Counted from the stretch's first letter, positions 20,107-29,354 are shown. The stretch: DNA of 64,000 bases from Salibacterium aidingense DSM 18341 (GCF_000429685.1 NZ_AUCI01000007.1:124001-188000); one strand, 5' to 3'. Notes: a model not told the origin generated them from the letters alone. Made by a program: numbers and translations.

Positions 20107-20502
20107 TTATAATTCTTCCACCCCGAGACTAATAGCCAGCCCCTTTTTCACCCGTTCCATCGTATCATCATCCAGGTGTGTAATCTTGTCGGTTAACCGC
20201 TGTTTGTCGATGGTTCGGATCTGTTCAAGCAGAATAACACTGTCGCGGTCAAACCGGTGTTTGTCCGCATCGATTTCCACGTGGGTTGGCAGTTTTGCTT
20301 TCTTTATCTGAGCTGTAATGGCGGCCACAATGACGGTTGGACTAAACCTGTTGCCGATGTCATTTTGTATAATCAGCACAGGTCTCACACCGCCTTGTTC
20401 CGACCCAACCACCGGTGAAAGATCAGCAAAAAAAACGTCTCCACGCTTTACAACTTTTTTGGTTTGGTGATGATTATGACTCGTATCGCTCAAATCATCC
20501 AT
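20107..20502 (-). CDS. mazF: MazF/EndoA-type mRNA interferase toxin
   Basis: Endoribonuclease toxin that cleaves mRNA; B. subtilis EndoA (NdoA) cuts at UACAU. The core [42 protein letters not shown] and [12 protein letters not shown] is nearly that of EndoA. AAGGAGGTGAATGG sets the start at MDDLSDTSH, giving 131 residues with a His-rich N-terminal extension of about 15 residues that EndoA lacks. It follows its antitoxin gene by about 50 nt. In B. subtilis this pair lies between alr and rsbR; here neither neighbour is present. Confidence 0.95.
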   Translation of the reverse strand: MDDLSDTSHNHHQTKKVVKRGDVFFADLSPVVGSEQGGVRPVLIIQNDIGNRFSPTVIVAAITAQIKKAKLPTHVEIDADKHRFDRDSVILLEQIRTIDKQRLTDKITHLDDDTMERVKKGLAISLGVEEL

Positions 20503-20551
20503 TCACCTCCTTCACCGGTCCCAATAACAGGATATGCCGAACAGGAGAGCT

Positions 20552-20824
20552 TTATTCATATGTTGGAGAATGAATTAATCTTTCTCCTTCCCTTAAAGCT
20601 TCCTCTTCTGCATCTTCAAATTCCTTACATAGCTGCATATTAATTTGAGCCATTTCTAAATAACCTTGTTTCATTTGATTATGAAAATCAGATGTTTTTC
20701 TTTGATCAATCTGCTCTTGTAACACTTCACGAAATAGAGAATCCTTCTCTTCTTCCGTTAGGTGCTCAATTTCAGAATATAAGTCTTCTGGAAGTTCTAG
20801 TGCAATCTGCTGAAATTGAGACAT
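20552..20824 (-). CDS. mazE: MazE/EndoAI-type antitoxin
   Basis: Ribbon-helix-helix antitoxin that binds and silences the downstream MazF and usually represses its own promoter. The 90-residue product begins MSQFQQIALELPEDLYSEI (RHH strand and helix), and MKQGYLEMAQINMQLCKEFE matches the toxin-binding tail of B. subtilis EndoAI. A longer frame would run through the -10 box, so the start at 20824 is preferred. Its N-terminal half is more divergent than the toxin. Confidence 0.88.
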   Translation of the reverse strand: MSQFQQIALELPEDLYSEIEHLTEEEKDSLFREVLQEQIDQRKTSDFHNQMKQGYLEMAQINMQLCKEFEDAEEEALREGERLIHSPTYE

Positions 20825-20864
20825 TTCCAGACAGCCCCCCATGCATGGTTTATTCCCAATCACC

Positions 20865-20893
20865 ATTATAAAGGAAAAAGCTCTTAAAATAAA
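20865..20893 (-). promoter_or_regulatory. Putative promoter of mazEF
   Basis: A consensus TATAAT (20865-20870, minus strand) lies 40 nt upstream of the mazE start, with a weak -35 TTTATT at 17-nt spacing. A dedicated promoter fits an autoregulated toxin-antitoxin pair. Confidence 0.5.
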
Positions 20894-21043
20894 ATGGATT
20901 TTAAAAAAAATTAATGACAGAGGTCATATATTCTGCACTCCCGCCTAATTTTTACGAGAAATAGGAAAAATAAATTGCATTCCGGGCTGTCCTTTGATAA
21001 AGTTATACGTAACAACAATTATATATCCTGCTTCTATTTAGAA

Positions 21044-21232
21044 GTGAGGTTAGAGGTGCAGTGACCATTAGTAGGCAGTAGGAGGAGCATGAGATCCTTT
21101 GAATACTGCGGAAAGGGGAAACTGCCGAAGCAGAAAGCTTCTCATAAGCTTGAAGCTGGTTTCGTATTGAACAAATGCGAAACTGTCATATAACGTTATC
21201 GCGATGTGACGTTATATGGAGGGCTATCTCAC
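21044..21232 (+). promoter_or_regulatory. Lysine riboswitch (L box)
   Basis: The region upstream of dapA carries the lysine aptamer pattern in order: GTGAGG-TTAGAGGTGC at the 5' side, AGTAGGCAGTAGGAG, GGAAAGGGGAAACTGCCGAAG, AGCTGGTT, then GGAGGGCTATCTCAC at the 3' side, so P1 pairs GTGAG (21044-21048) with CTCAC (21228-21232). An intrinsic terminator follows 36 nt later. In this class lysine binding favours termination, so dapA should be repressed when lysine is plentiful. Confidence 0.93.
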
Positions 21233-21267
21233 GCATAAACGGTTCTGTTTATAACTGAAACGTTCAT

Positions 21268-21300
21268 GCAGCAATGGGAACCCTCCCATTGCTGCTTTTT
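21268..21300 (+). terminator. Riboswitch-controlled terminator
   Basis: GCAGCAATGGGA/TCCCATTGCTGC with a 4-nt loop and TTTTT, placed between the lysine aptamer and dapA. Confidence 0.92.
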
Positions 21301-21384
21301 GTGCGCGAAAGCATGTTGCAAAAACAGGCCCTCATCCATCTGTTATAACATTTTTTTAATCTAATGCGGAGGGTGATGGAAATA

Positions 21385-22272
21385 ATGAACGTGGGAAGAA
21401 TAAGCACAGCGATGGTAACTCCTTTTGATGAACAGGAGGAAGTCGATTACAGTGCCGTCACAAAATTAGTGAATCATCTTATTTCAAATGGCTCAGACAG
21501 TCTTGTCGTTGCTGGCACAACGGGAGAATCGCCGACGTTGTCTGTGGAAGAAAAAGTAACTCTGTTTGAACATGTCGTAAAGACGGCCAACGGGAGAGTC
21601 CCTGTTATTGCCGGAACCGGCAGCAATAACACGAAGGCCTCTATCGACCTTACTAAAAAAGCAGAACAGGCTGGTGTAGATGCAGTTATGCTTGTTACGC
21701 CATATTACAGTAAACCTTCTCAGGAAGGCATGTATCTTCATTTTAAAAAAATTGCAGAATCCACCCGTTTACCTGTGATGCTGTATAATATTCCCGGCCG
21801 CAGCGCTGCCGGTTTAAATCCGGAAACCATTGTAGAGCTTTCGTTCGTTGAAAATATTACGGCCGTTAAAGAAGCTAGCGGAGACTTGGACGCCATTGCC
21901 TATATTATCGAGAACACCCCCGAAGATTTTCACCTCTACAGTGGAGATGATACATTGACGCTCCCTATTATGGCTGTCGGGGGGACCGGAGTCGTTTCTG
22001 TCGCCTCTCATGTTCTTGGGAATGAAATGCAGGAGATGGTGCAAAGCTTTGTCCACGGACATCCGCAATATGCTTCCAAGCGTCACCGGGAACTTCTCCC
22101 AACTATGAAAACATTTACGATCGCTCCAAGTCCTGCTCCGATTAAAGCGGCATTGGAGCTTCAGGGTATTATCTCTGCAGATGTACGGCTTCCAATGATT
22201 CGACTGAACGAGGAAGAAATGAGTCTACTGCGCTCTACTCTGCAACCTAAAACTACATTCTTTGTAAGTTAA
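21385..22272 (+). CDS. dapA: 4-hydroxy-tetrahydrodipicolinate synthase (DapA)
   Basis: Condenses pyruvate with aspartate semialdehyde in the first committed step to diaminopimelate and lysine. About 295 residues. AGTTGES (Thr-Thr substrate loop), [17 protein letters not shown] (Tyr) and VKEASGD (Schiff-base Lys) are all present, in the usual positions. The ATG giving [14 protein letters not shown] matches the B. subtilis start; an ATG 9 nt earlier (21376) is also possible because GGAGG lies between 3 and 12 nt away. It stands alone here and is controlled by the lysine riboswitch. Confidence 0.95.
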   Translation: MNVGRISTAMVTPFDEQEEVDYSAVTKLVNHLISNGSDSLVVAGTTGESPTLSVEEKVTLFEHVVKTANGRVPVIAGTGSNNTKASIDLTKKAEQAGVDAVMLVTPYYSKPSQEGMYLHFKKIAESTRLPVMLYNIPGRSAAGLNPETIVELSFVENITAVKEASGDLDAIAYIIENTPEDFHLYSGDDTLTLPIMAVGGTGVVSVASHVLGNEMQEMVQSFVHGHPQYASKRHRELLPTMKTFTIAPSPAPIKAALELQGIISADVRLPMIRLNEEEMSLLRSTLQPKTTFFVS

Positions 22273-22275
22273 ATA

Positions 22276-22314
22276 AAAAGCTGCGGGTCCTTCCCATTGG
22301 ACCGCAGCTTTTTT
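22276..22314 (+). terminator. Terminator of dapA
   Basis: AAAAAGCTGCGG-GTCC ... GGACCGCAGCTTTTTT, one bulged base, a few nt after the stop codon. Confidence 0.88.
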
Positions 22315-22355
22315 CTGTTATGGAGACAATGAAGCATTATAAGGAGACGATTGGA

Positions 22356-22595
22356 ATGAAAAAATTGCTGCTGCTTATCATACGAGGATACCGCACATTT
22401 ATTTCGCCCTTCACTCCTCCGTCCTGCCGGTTTTACCCAACCTGCTCCCAGTACGGAAAAGAAGCGATTGAAACACATGGTCCCTGGAAAGGCCTGTGGC
22501 TGACAGTAAAAAGAATCAGCAAATGTCATCCTCTGCATCCTGGAGGGGTGGATCCGGTGCCCCCGCCAAAAAATAAAGAGCACGGTCCGTCGTGA
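22356..22595 (+). CDS. yidD: Membrane protein insertion efficiency factor YidD
   Basis: A 79-residue haemolytic-type small protein that helps YidC/Oxa1 insert membrane proteins. The family signature [20 protein letters not shown], then [11 protein letters not shown] and [14 protein letters not shown], is complete. The N-terminal amphipathic helix follows [15 protein letters not shown] lies 9-10 nt upstream. In many Bacilli yidD is similarly placed apart from yidC. Confidence 0.95.
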   Translation: MKKLLLLIIRGYRTFISPFTPPSCRFYPTCSQYGKEAIETHGPWKGLWLTVKRISKCHPLHPGGVDPVPPPKNKEHGPS

Positions 22596-22602
22596 CTTTC
22601 TG

Positions 22603-23547
22603 TTACCGGGTTCTTTTCAAAGATGGCCGGTTTCTTTGTCTTTGCAGCCATTTATACTCAATATACCCCGTTCCGCAGAGGACCCCGATGACGATAAAAA
22701 CAAAACCAGCTAATTGGCCCGGATAAACCGTTTCGTTTAAAAAATAAGCAGAACTCACCATACCAAAGAAGGGGACAAGATTATTAAACACGGCGGTTTC
22801 TCCTGCTCCGATTTTTTGAATAGAACTGTTAAATATTTGATGACCAAGTGCAGTAGCGAGTACCGCAGAACCTATAAATATCCACCATACGTAAGCCGGT
22901 GCAGAAAACGCTGATAATATACCGTTTGGTTCCAGAATCAGGCTTATTATCACCAGGCCCGCCGCCCCGCTGATAAACATGTATCCGGTTAGTTCCCGGG
23001 GCCCTATAGAACTTGTCGCTTTCTTTATATATACAAAGCTTACGGCTTGTGCGAGCATAGCTAAAAATACAAAGAAGTCCCCGCTGGAAAATCCGCTGAC
23101 TTCAGCATCTGCCCCTGCCGCCGTAATCAAAAAAACCCCGGCTAACCCTGAAAACACACCTAAAAGCCGCAGTTTCGTGACAGGATCTCCCAGCAGAATC
23201 ATCGCCAGAAGAGAGGTAGTTAACGGGACAAGTGCCATAATCAGGGAAGTATTTACTGCTGTTGCAGTAGTTAGCCCAATAGCAAGAAAAAGATGGTGCA
23301 GAATGACGCCAAACAACGAGGCGACGGCAATATGTTTCCATTCGTGGAAGGAAAATCGGCGCCATTCCTTTTTTATGCCTATAATGGCCATCAGGACAAG
23401 TCCAGCTGTAAAAATCCGAAGGGCCTGCATGCTTGCTGGTTCGATATATTCTACGAGGATCTTCAATCCAACGACATTTAATCCCCAGAACATCATAACG
23501 GCAATGACTAATAAATAATTCAACCATAACGCTGAAGAATGTTTCAT
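22603..23547 (-). CDS. EamA/DMT family transporter
   Basis: A 314-residue drug/metabolite transporter with two EamA repeats and about ten membrane helices. Typical features are an N-terminal WGLNVVGLKILVEYIEP, APLTTSLLAMILLGDP-like end of repeat one, and GAGETAVFNNLVPFFGMVSS in repeat two; the C-terminus is basic. It is convergent with yidD, only 7 nt apart. Substrate unknown. It sits downstream of the catabolic block but a separate SD and gap give no firm operon link. Confidence 0.85.
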   Translation of the reverse strand: MKHSSALWLNYLLVIAVMMFWGLNVVGLKILVEYIEPASMQALRIFTAGLVLMAIIGIKKEWRRFSFHEWKHIAVASLFGVILHHLFLAIGLTTATAVNTSLIMALVPLTTSLLAMILLGDPVTKLRLLGVFSGLAGVFLITAAGADAEVSGFSSGDFFVFLAMLAQAVSFVYIKKATSSIGPRELTGYMFISGAAGLVIISLILEPNGILSAFSAPAYVWWIFIGSAVLATALGHQIFNSSIQKIGAGETAVFNNLVPFFGMVSSAYFLNETVYPGQLAGFVFIVIGVLCGTGYIEYKWLQRQRNRPSLKRTR

Positions 23548-23610
23548 ATTACCCCTTCTATCTGCCTGATTATGTTATTACCCGGTACTAAGTCTGGTTT
23601 CCAAGCTTTA

Positions 23611-24974
23611 TCATAGGGAAAGCCAGTGTATGATGCTTAAGACAATCGTCATCACTATAGTTAAGGAACCAATGAAAACAGCATTTTTTTGAATAACCTT
23701 CCATGGAGATACTTTCATAAGGTTGGATGCCATCAAGACAGATCCGGAAAAGGGAGAAATCTGTACGGCAATCATCCATGCGGTTAATAACAGAAGGCCC
23801 ATAAAAGGCGGGTGAACCCCAAACTGTTCAGGGTTTAAAGAGCTTCCCAGTCCCAGTACGATAATAACCGGGTGTATTCCGACAAAGGCAAGAAGCATAG
23901 CTGTTCCTATTAATAATAAAATCAAAATCGGTATAATACCGTGTGACCCCTTCATCATAACAACAGAAAGCCATTCGCCGGCCTGGCTGGAGAAAGAGCT
24001 TCTCCAAAAAAGCCGGCAGTTATAAATATTCCGATCTCATTATACAACCGGTCAAAGGAAGATAAGACGTGTTGTACTCCTCCCTGAACATAGGTTTGGA
24101 ATAAACCGGTACACCCAGCCCATAAGAGTGGGTATAAAAGAGCGGTAATAGACACCGAAGTCAGCATGTTAATGGGTAGAGACAGTTCTAAGAGAAAAGA
24201 AAGCAGAAGCAGAATTATAATATAAGCTAATAGCCTGTGTAAAGAATGTTTGATGGCTGCCCGACTCTGAAGAACCGGCTGCTTATTTGAAATCCATTCT
24301 TCCCTGGAAAATCGGGTGAAACGAAAAAAGCACCATACAATAATGGTATATATGACTGCCAGCAAAAGCCCGTATCCGCCAATTTGACTCCAGGAAAGAT
24401 CATATAATATGAGAATCAGCCCAACATTAACAAAATAAGGAGACCACAGCATGCAAAAACCAAATCCTCTTAAAAGCGTCAGGCCGAATGTCTTATTTTC
24501 AAAGGTTGAAAAACTTTCATATCCAATATTATAAACCAGAGGCATGGAACCAAGATTTAATATGGAGCCCATCGACGCCGTTAACAGATACCCTGTTCGA
24601 TAGGGATGAGAAGGCCGATTTTTCTCTCTTTCTAAAAAAAACGTTTGGAGGGCTTGTAAATAACCTGCTTCTGACATCAGTATTCCGAGGAATGGAATCA
24701 ACAAAAACAGACCAATTAAATTGAGATTTTCTCCAAAACTCTGCAGTACATTGGAGAAGGAGGTATTGTAGTATAAAAAAAGACTGCTTCCAATCAGGAG
24801 AAGAAGCCCCACTACGATACGATTTAATGTACGCATTCTAAAAAGGGAGAAAAACAATAACAGAGCTGCAATTCCCCTGTAGGCCGTCTCCATCCACAGC
24901 GGAGAATAAAATACACTGATCAAGTACAGGAACACAGCACTAAAGGCTAGGACTCCTAAATATGTATGTTTCAC
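23611..24974 (-). pseudogene. Frameshifted multi-pass permease
   Basis: Two overlapping frames together make one membrane protein. The first (24974-23955, GTG start after AAGAAGGG) encodes 339 residues with about nine helices and ends GEALSPARPANGFLLL. The second (23958-23611) starts MMKGSHGIIPI and supplies the last helices, including ISPFSGSVLMAS, a motif typical of the last part of dicarboxylate or gluconate-type permeases. Read in the second frame, the bases before its ATG code for SSQAGEWLSVV, which continues the protein smoothly, so a one-base loss near 23995 broke the gene (or there is a sequencing error). The downstream piece could still be translated through the ATGA overlap. Confidence 0.65.
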
Positions 24975-25086
24975 GTGTTTCCCTTCTTTCCGCCAGCCTT
25001 TCTTTATCCTATCATGTTTAACCATTTTCGAGCCATTGGAAGGTCTTATTTTCTCCATAAGAGAGGGACAAATCCACACCACAAGA

Positions 25087-25134
25087 CACAAAATTTCCGA
25101 ACGCTCTATAGCAGACTCGTTCGGAAATTTTGTG
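25087..25134. terminator. CCGAACG-family hairpin with 17-bp perfect stem
   Basis: CACAAAATTTCCGAACG (25087-25103) pairs perfectly with 25118-25134. It lies 78 bases after the M24 gene and before the broken permease. A GAGGGACAAAT box stands at 25063-25072 on the plus strand. Without a clean T-tract on the minus side, the terminator role rests on the stem's AT-rich base. Confidence 0.65.
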
Positions 25135-25211
25135 CGTCTTTCGATTGCTGCTTCATAACAGGCAGGATGAAACATTCGTTTTTTGCTTTATCCCATCTAT
25201 TGCAATATTGT

Positions 25212-26429
25212 TCAGGTAGCCGATTCTTCCCCATTAAACGTTGTGAACGAAGACACCTCGGAGGGATCCTTGATATAAAGTTCCCGGGGAACATTGGCAA
25301 ACGTTTCACAGCCGTTCTCCGTAATACGGATGGATTCTGTAATCTCCACGCCATAATTATCAAGCCAGATACCGGGCATTAAGTGAAAGGTCATATTCGG
25401 CTGCATGATTGTCCGGTCCCCTTTACGGAAACTAACCGTGTGTTCCCCCCAATCCGGAGGATAACTTAACCCAATTGAATAACCAAGTCGGGATTCTTTA
25501 AAATACCCTCGTTTTGCTATGGTTTTGCTCCAAATGTCTTCCACTTCCTCGGCAGTGATCCCCGGTCTGATATGTTCCATCGTCGTTTCTATTCCTTCCA
25601 CTACTACATCCGCTAAATCGCGTACTTTATCAGGTGCCTCTCCAATAGCCATCGTCCGGGCCATCGGCGTGTGATATCTTTTATAAGCCCCTGCTATTTC
25701 AATGGTTAAATAATCACCATAATCATATCTCTTGTCTGTCCAGGTTAAATGGGGGCTTGCAGTATTCTCATTGGAAGGAATCATCGGAACTATGGAGGTG
25801 TAATCTCCGCCAAAATCTGCCGTCCCGCTTATTTGTGCCTGATATATAGCCGCCGCTACATCATTTTCACGGATTCCTATATCGGCTGTGTCATAGGCAG
25901 CATTCATGGCGTTTTCCAGAATCCTGGAAGCTTTTTTCATGCATTCTATTTCACTGTCGGATTTGATTAACCTTACCCAATTTACCAATGTGCTAAAATT
26001 GCGGAACTCCGCATTTGGAAGTCCCTGGGTGATACGCTCATAACACATCGCTGTAAAGTAGAAGGCGTCCATTTCAAGGCCAATTTTTCGGTTGCCCTGC
26101 CCGATTTCTGTTAATATGTTAGCTACAAAATCCATGGGGTGTTTAATAGTGGATTGGACAAATTCATCCGGATAGGGGATGATATGATTGTCATCTAACC
26201 AGGTGGTCACCTGTGCACTGTGTGCATCCATTTCTCTCCCGATCCATATCGGCTGCTCTTCATCTATCATTACTACTAAAATCTGGTGTACATAAAAGGA
26301 CCATGCATTATATCCAGTTAGATAAAACATGTTGGATGGATTCGAAACCAGAAGTACTTCGATCCCGTATTCCATCATTTTTTGTTTTGTATGGTTCATT
26401 CTCAATAAATATTCTTCATTGGAAAACAT
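25212..26429 (-). CDS. M24 family metallo-hydrolase, ectoine hydrolase (DoeA/EutD)-like
   Basis: A 405-residue pita-bread-fold enzyme of the Xaa-Pro aminopeptidase group. The N-terminal creatinase domain contains FYLTGYNAWSFYVHQ, which I associate with DoeA/EutD ectoine hydrolases, where ectoine is opened to N-acetyl-diaminobutyrate. The C-terminal half has weak versions of the M24 metal ligands (AGAYKRYHTPMAR, MLP-like FHLMPGIW, VEITESIRIT), as in DoeA and creatinase rather than true aminopeptidases. Start MFSNEEY follows GGGGTGG. It lies downstream of the catabolic operon, separated by a repeat. Ectoine as substrate is an inference. Confidence 0.75.
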   Translation of the reverse strand: MFSNEEYLLRMNHTKQKMMEYGIEVLLVSNPSNMFYLTGYNAWSFYVHQILVVMIDEEQPIWIGREMDAHSAQVTTWLDDNHIIPYPDEFVQSTIKHPMDFVANILTEIGQGNRKIGLEMDAFYFTAMCYERITQGLPNAEFRNFSTLVNWVRLIKSDSEIECMKKASRILENAMNAAYDTADIGIRENDVAAAIYQAQISGTADFGGDYTSIVPMIPSNENTASPHLTWTDKRYDYGDYLTIEIAGAYKRYHTPMARTMAIGEAPDKVRDLADVVVEGIETTMEHIRPGITAEEVEDIWSKTIAKRGYFKESRLGYSIGLSYPPDWGEHTVSFRKGDRTIMQPNMTFHLMPGIWLDNYGVEITESIRITENGCETFANVPRELYIKDPSEVSSFTTFNGEESAT

Positions 26430-26659
26430 ATTTCCACCCCTCTCCGCCAATTAACTGTTTGAATAGGAAAGGCAGGGCTGCATCACAACTCCCTTAATTG
26501 GAAGTGGTGCTGAGGCGGATGGACGGTCATTTATTCCTTCATTTAGCTGCCCTGCCGGTCTTATCATCGACAACATGCTTCTATACGGAATATGTGCCCA
26601 TAACCCCCGTCCAGTTTCCATCGTTTGAGGCAAGGAATACCCCTTTTTTGGGAGAGCCC
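26430..26659 (-). other. Leader region of the M24 gene
   Basis: Between the repeat and the M24 start the minus strand is open for about 60 codons (ending near 26451, frame starting TMETGRGLWAHIPYRS), without a ribosome site. The composition looks partly protein-like, but the frame begins inside the repeat, so I do not call a gene. No clear promoter is seen. Confidence 0.3.
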
Positions 26660-26823
26660 CCTTCCTTTTATTAGAAGACGAGAACGTATAAATTTCGGGG
26701 GTTTTCAAGAGTCAGCGTCAGCGCCCAGCCAATCAGAGGTCCGCATGAAGCGGGTCAGTTCGGCGTTGCCACAAGACGCGGCGTTCTTAGCCGAACTTCC
26801 TCGTTCAGGGCGCTTGCGCCTTT
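26660..26823 (-). repeat. Dispersed intergenic repeat, copy on the minus strand
   Basis: Begins directly after the aldehyde dehydrogenase stop with GGCGCAAGCGCC, contains CTTGTGGCAACG and ends with CTTGAAAACCCCCGAAATTT then AATAAAAGGAAG. The same ordered blocks occur at 43105-43239 and 59595-59785. Confidence 0.72.
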
Positions 26824-26824
26824 C

Positions 26825-28267
26825 CTATTCATCTATTAGTTTAAATGCTACAATGCGTTCTTCAGACATTTCTTTAATGGTATACTCGACTCCTTCTCTT
26901 CCCAGCCCTGAACCTTTTACTCCACCAAAAGGCATCGCATCTATACGGAAATCGCTGCTGTCATTAATCATGACTCCTCCGACATGGAGTCGTCTGGAAG
27001 CTTTTAGAGCAGCATTAATATTAGTGGTAAAGATGCCGGCTTGAAGGCCGTAATTTACGTCGTTGGCTCGTTCTATTGCTTCATCCAGATTTTTAACGTT
27101 GAAAAGAAGAACCACAGGACCGAATACTTCTTCTGTAACGATGGTTGCGTCACTCGGAACTTCTTCCAGCACCGTTGGTTCATAATGGGCCCCGTTCCTA
27201 TTTCCTCCGGCAAGCAGGAGAGCTCCCGCATCGATTGCTTCCTTTACCCAATCTTCTACCCGGATAGCTTCTTTTTCATTGATAAGCGGACCCATGTCTG
27301 TGGCTTCCGATAGTTTATTTCCTGTTTTCACTTCTTTTACTTTCTGTAAAAAGAGATCTTTAAAGGAGTCATATACTCCCTCTTCCACATAAATTCTCTG
27401 CACGGAAAGACAGTTTTGACCGGCAGCAGCAAAAGCACCTGATACGGTGGAGGCGGCAGCAAGATGTAAATCTGCATCTGTGCGGACAATCGCCGGGGAA
27501 TTCGATCCGAGTTCCATGGAAAGCCGTTTAAGGCCGGCTTTTTTTGCTATTTTCTCTCCTGTCTCCATTCCCCCGGTAAAGCTGATCATATTTATATCTT
27601 TACTTTCAATCAGAACATCCCCAATATCTCTGGCACGTCCAGTGATAACACTGAGTACTTTAGGCGGGAGTCCTGCGCTTACAAAGGCCTCTGCCAATTT
27701 GACCGCGCTTAATGGAGTTTCGGTAGCAGGTTTAATGATCACCGCATTGCCTGCTGCAATCCCCGGGCCTATTTTATGGGCAATTAAATTCAGCGGATCA
27801 TTAAATGGAGTGATAGCAGCGATAATGCCTACAGGAAAACGAAAGTAATACCCCATCCTATCCGTATTACCCGGCATCTGATCGAAATTTATAGACTCGC
27901 CCGTCAAACGTCTGGCCTCTTCTGCGCTAAGTCTGATTGTTTCTGCTGCACGGGTGGTTTCACTTCTCGCTTCATTAATGGTTTTACTTCCCTCGAGGGC
28001 AATAGTTCTGGCGAAGTCTTCCAGGTGATCTTCTATATAGTCTGCTGCCTTGGTTAAAATGTCCATTCTTTCACGCACCGACAAGTTTGCAGCAATTTCA
28101 GCTCCATCCTTAGCCGAAGAAATAGCATTTTTCACATCTTCCTCTGTACCAGCGGGAACAGAGCCTATTTTTTCGTTATTTTCAGGGTTATACACTTCAA
28201 TCTGGTCTGATTTTTCGACCCATTCCCCTGCTAACAACATTTTTCCTCCTGCTAATTCTGTTGCCAT
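26825..28267 (-). CDS. NAD(P)-dependent aldehyde dehydrogenase
   Basis: A 480-residue ALDH-superfamily enzyme oxidising an aldehyde to an acid. It shows ITPFNDPLNLIAHKIGP, the cofactor loop SFTGGMETGEKI, catalytic Glu in MELGSNSPAI, catalytic Cys in GQNCLSVQRI, and EVFGPVV. The ATG at 28267 is favoured over the upstream GTG, which overlaps the ribosome site AAAGGTGG. It is fourth in the PLP enzyme-M20-hom-ALDH operon, 30 nt after hom. By context aspartate semialdehyde is a plausible substrate, as for DoeC in ectoine breakdown; succinate-semialdehyde-type activity is an alternative. Confidence 0.88.
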   Translation of the reverse strand: MATELAGGKMLLAGEWVEKSDQIEVYNPENNEKIGSVPAGTEEDVKNAISSAKDGAEIAANLSVRERMDILTKAADYIEDHLEDFARTIALEGSKTINEARSETTRAAETIRLSAEEARRLTGESINFDQMPGNTDRMGYYFRFPVGIIAAITPFNDPLNLIAHKIGPGIAAGNAVIIKPATETPLSAVKLAEAFVSAGLPPKVLSVITGRARDIGDVLIESKDINMISFTGGMETGEKIAKKAGLKRLSMELGSNSPAIVRTDADLHLAAASTVSGAFAAAGQNCLSVQRIYVEEGVYDSFKDLFLQKVKEVKTGNKLSEATDMGPLINEKEAIRVEDWVKEAIDAGALLLAGGNRNGAHYEPTVLEEVPSDATIVTEEVFGPVVLLFNVKNLDEAIERANDVNYGLQAGIFTTNINAALKASRRLHVGGVMINDSSDFRIDAMPFGGVKGSGLGREGVEYTIKEMSEERIVAFKLIDE

Positions 28268-28297
28268 CTTACCCGCCACCTTTCTATCGTAAATTAC

Positions 28298-29338
28298 TTA
28301 TAACGAAGCACGTTCCATGTTTATTAAGTCAATCAGCAGCGCAAATCCAGTCTCAGGAATGCCGGCTCCTGCTCCAATAAGCGTTACAGGCCCTGATAAA
28401 TCACATTCATACGTTACAGCATTCAAAGCTCCGGATATGCCGGCAAGCGGATCTTCTTCCGATATTTTTTCCGGGCCTACAGAAGCATGGATCGTTCCGT
28501 TTTCCTTTTTTATTCTTCCAATTAACTTCCATTTTTTTCCTTCCTCCCGGGCCTGGTCTATATCCTTCGCTGTTACATTCGAAATACCTTTACAACTGAC
28601 ATCCTCTTTTGTTATATCTCCGTTCATAATCACATTGGCTAAAATAATGACTTTATAGAGAACATCATATCCTTCTACATCACTTGTTGGATCAGCTTCG
28701 GCAAATCCTTTGTCCTGTGCTTCTTTTAAGGCATCTTTAAATTCCATGCCTGTTTCCATCCTGGTAAGCACATAGTTTGTCGTACCATTTAAAATACCGC
28801 GTATTTCCCTTACGTCATTTCCTGCCAGGGATGTCAAAGGCATTCGAATTGCCGGTGTTCCGCTCATGACAGTGCCCTCAAACATGAACTGGACATTATG
28901 TTTTTCAGCCATGTTTTTTAATTCTTTATAGGCCAGAGCGACTGGTCCCTTATTTGTTAACACCGCATTTTTTCCAGAAACAAATGCCTTTTTGCAGTGG
29001 TCAATGGCCGGTTGTCCCGTATTCACATCTGTAAACGTGATTTCCACCATCGTATCGGCATTGGACCGCTCAATCGTTGTTAAACTGTCCCAGTCTCGGA
29101 TAAGTCCATCCCGGGCAGGATAACTGTCCAATGTACCATCTTTATTCAAGGTTTCCAGAACCGCTTGTATGTCCAGCCCCTCCGGATGATGGAGCGACCC
29201 TTTATACAAATCAGCAATGGATACGATTTTAAAATCCACGCCGAACGTTTCCTTCAGCCAGCTTCCCTTGTTCTTGATGATCTCTGCCAGACCTTGACCT
29301 ACTCCACCGAAACCAACAAAAGCGAGTTTATGCGCCAT
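28298..29338 (-). CDS. hom: Homoserine dehydrogenase without ACT domain
   Basis: Interconverts aspartate semialdehyde and homoserine with NAD(P). The 346 residues hold an N-terminal Rossmann motif (AFVGFGGVGQGL), KKAFVSGKNAVLTNKGP, GTVMSGTPAIR, GILNGTTNYVLTRM and the catalytic PTSDVEGYDVLYK segment. Biosynthetic Bacillus Hom is about 430 residues with a regulatory C-terminal ACT domain, which is absent here, so this copy should escape threonine feedback. Start MAHKLAF follows GGAGGGAT. Its place inside a degradative operon suggests it may run toward aspartate semialdehyde. Confidence 0.9.
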   Translation of the reverse strand: MAHKLAFVGFGGVGQGLAEIIKNKGSWLKETFGVDFKIVSIADLYKGSLHHPEGLDIQAVLETLNKDGTLDSYPARDGLIRDWDSLTTIERSNADTMVEITFTDVNTGQPAIDHCKKAFVSGKNAVLTNKGPVALAYKELKNMAEKHNVQFMFEGTVMSGTPAIRMPLTSLAGNDVREIRGILNGTTNYVLTRMETGMEFKDALKEAQDKGFAEADPTSDVEGYDVLYKVIILANVIMNGDITKEDVSCKGISNVTAKDIDQAREEGKKWKLIGRIKKENGTIHASVGPEKISEEDPLAGISGALNAVTYECDLSGPVTLIGAGAGIPETGFALLIDLINMERASL

Positions 29339-29354
29339 TTCTATCCCTCCTGTT

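Noticed and set aside
22979-23518. 179-codon open frame opposite the EamA transporter gene
   Set aside because: Antisense to a clear membrane protein, with no SD and no recognisable domain.
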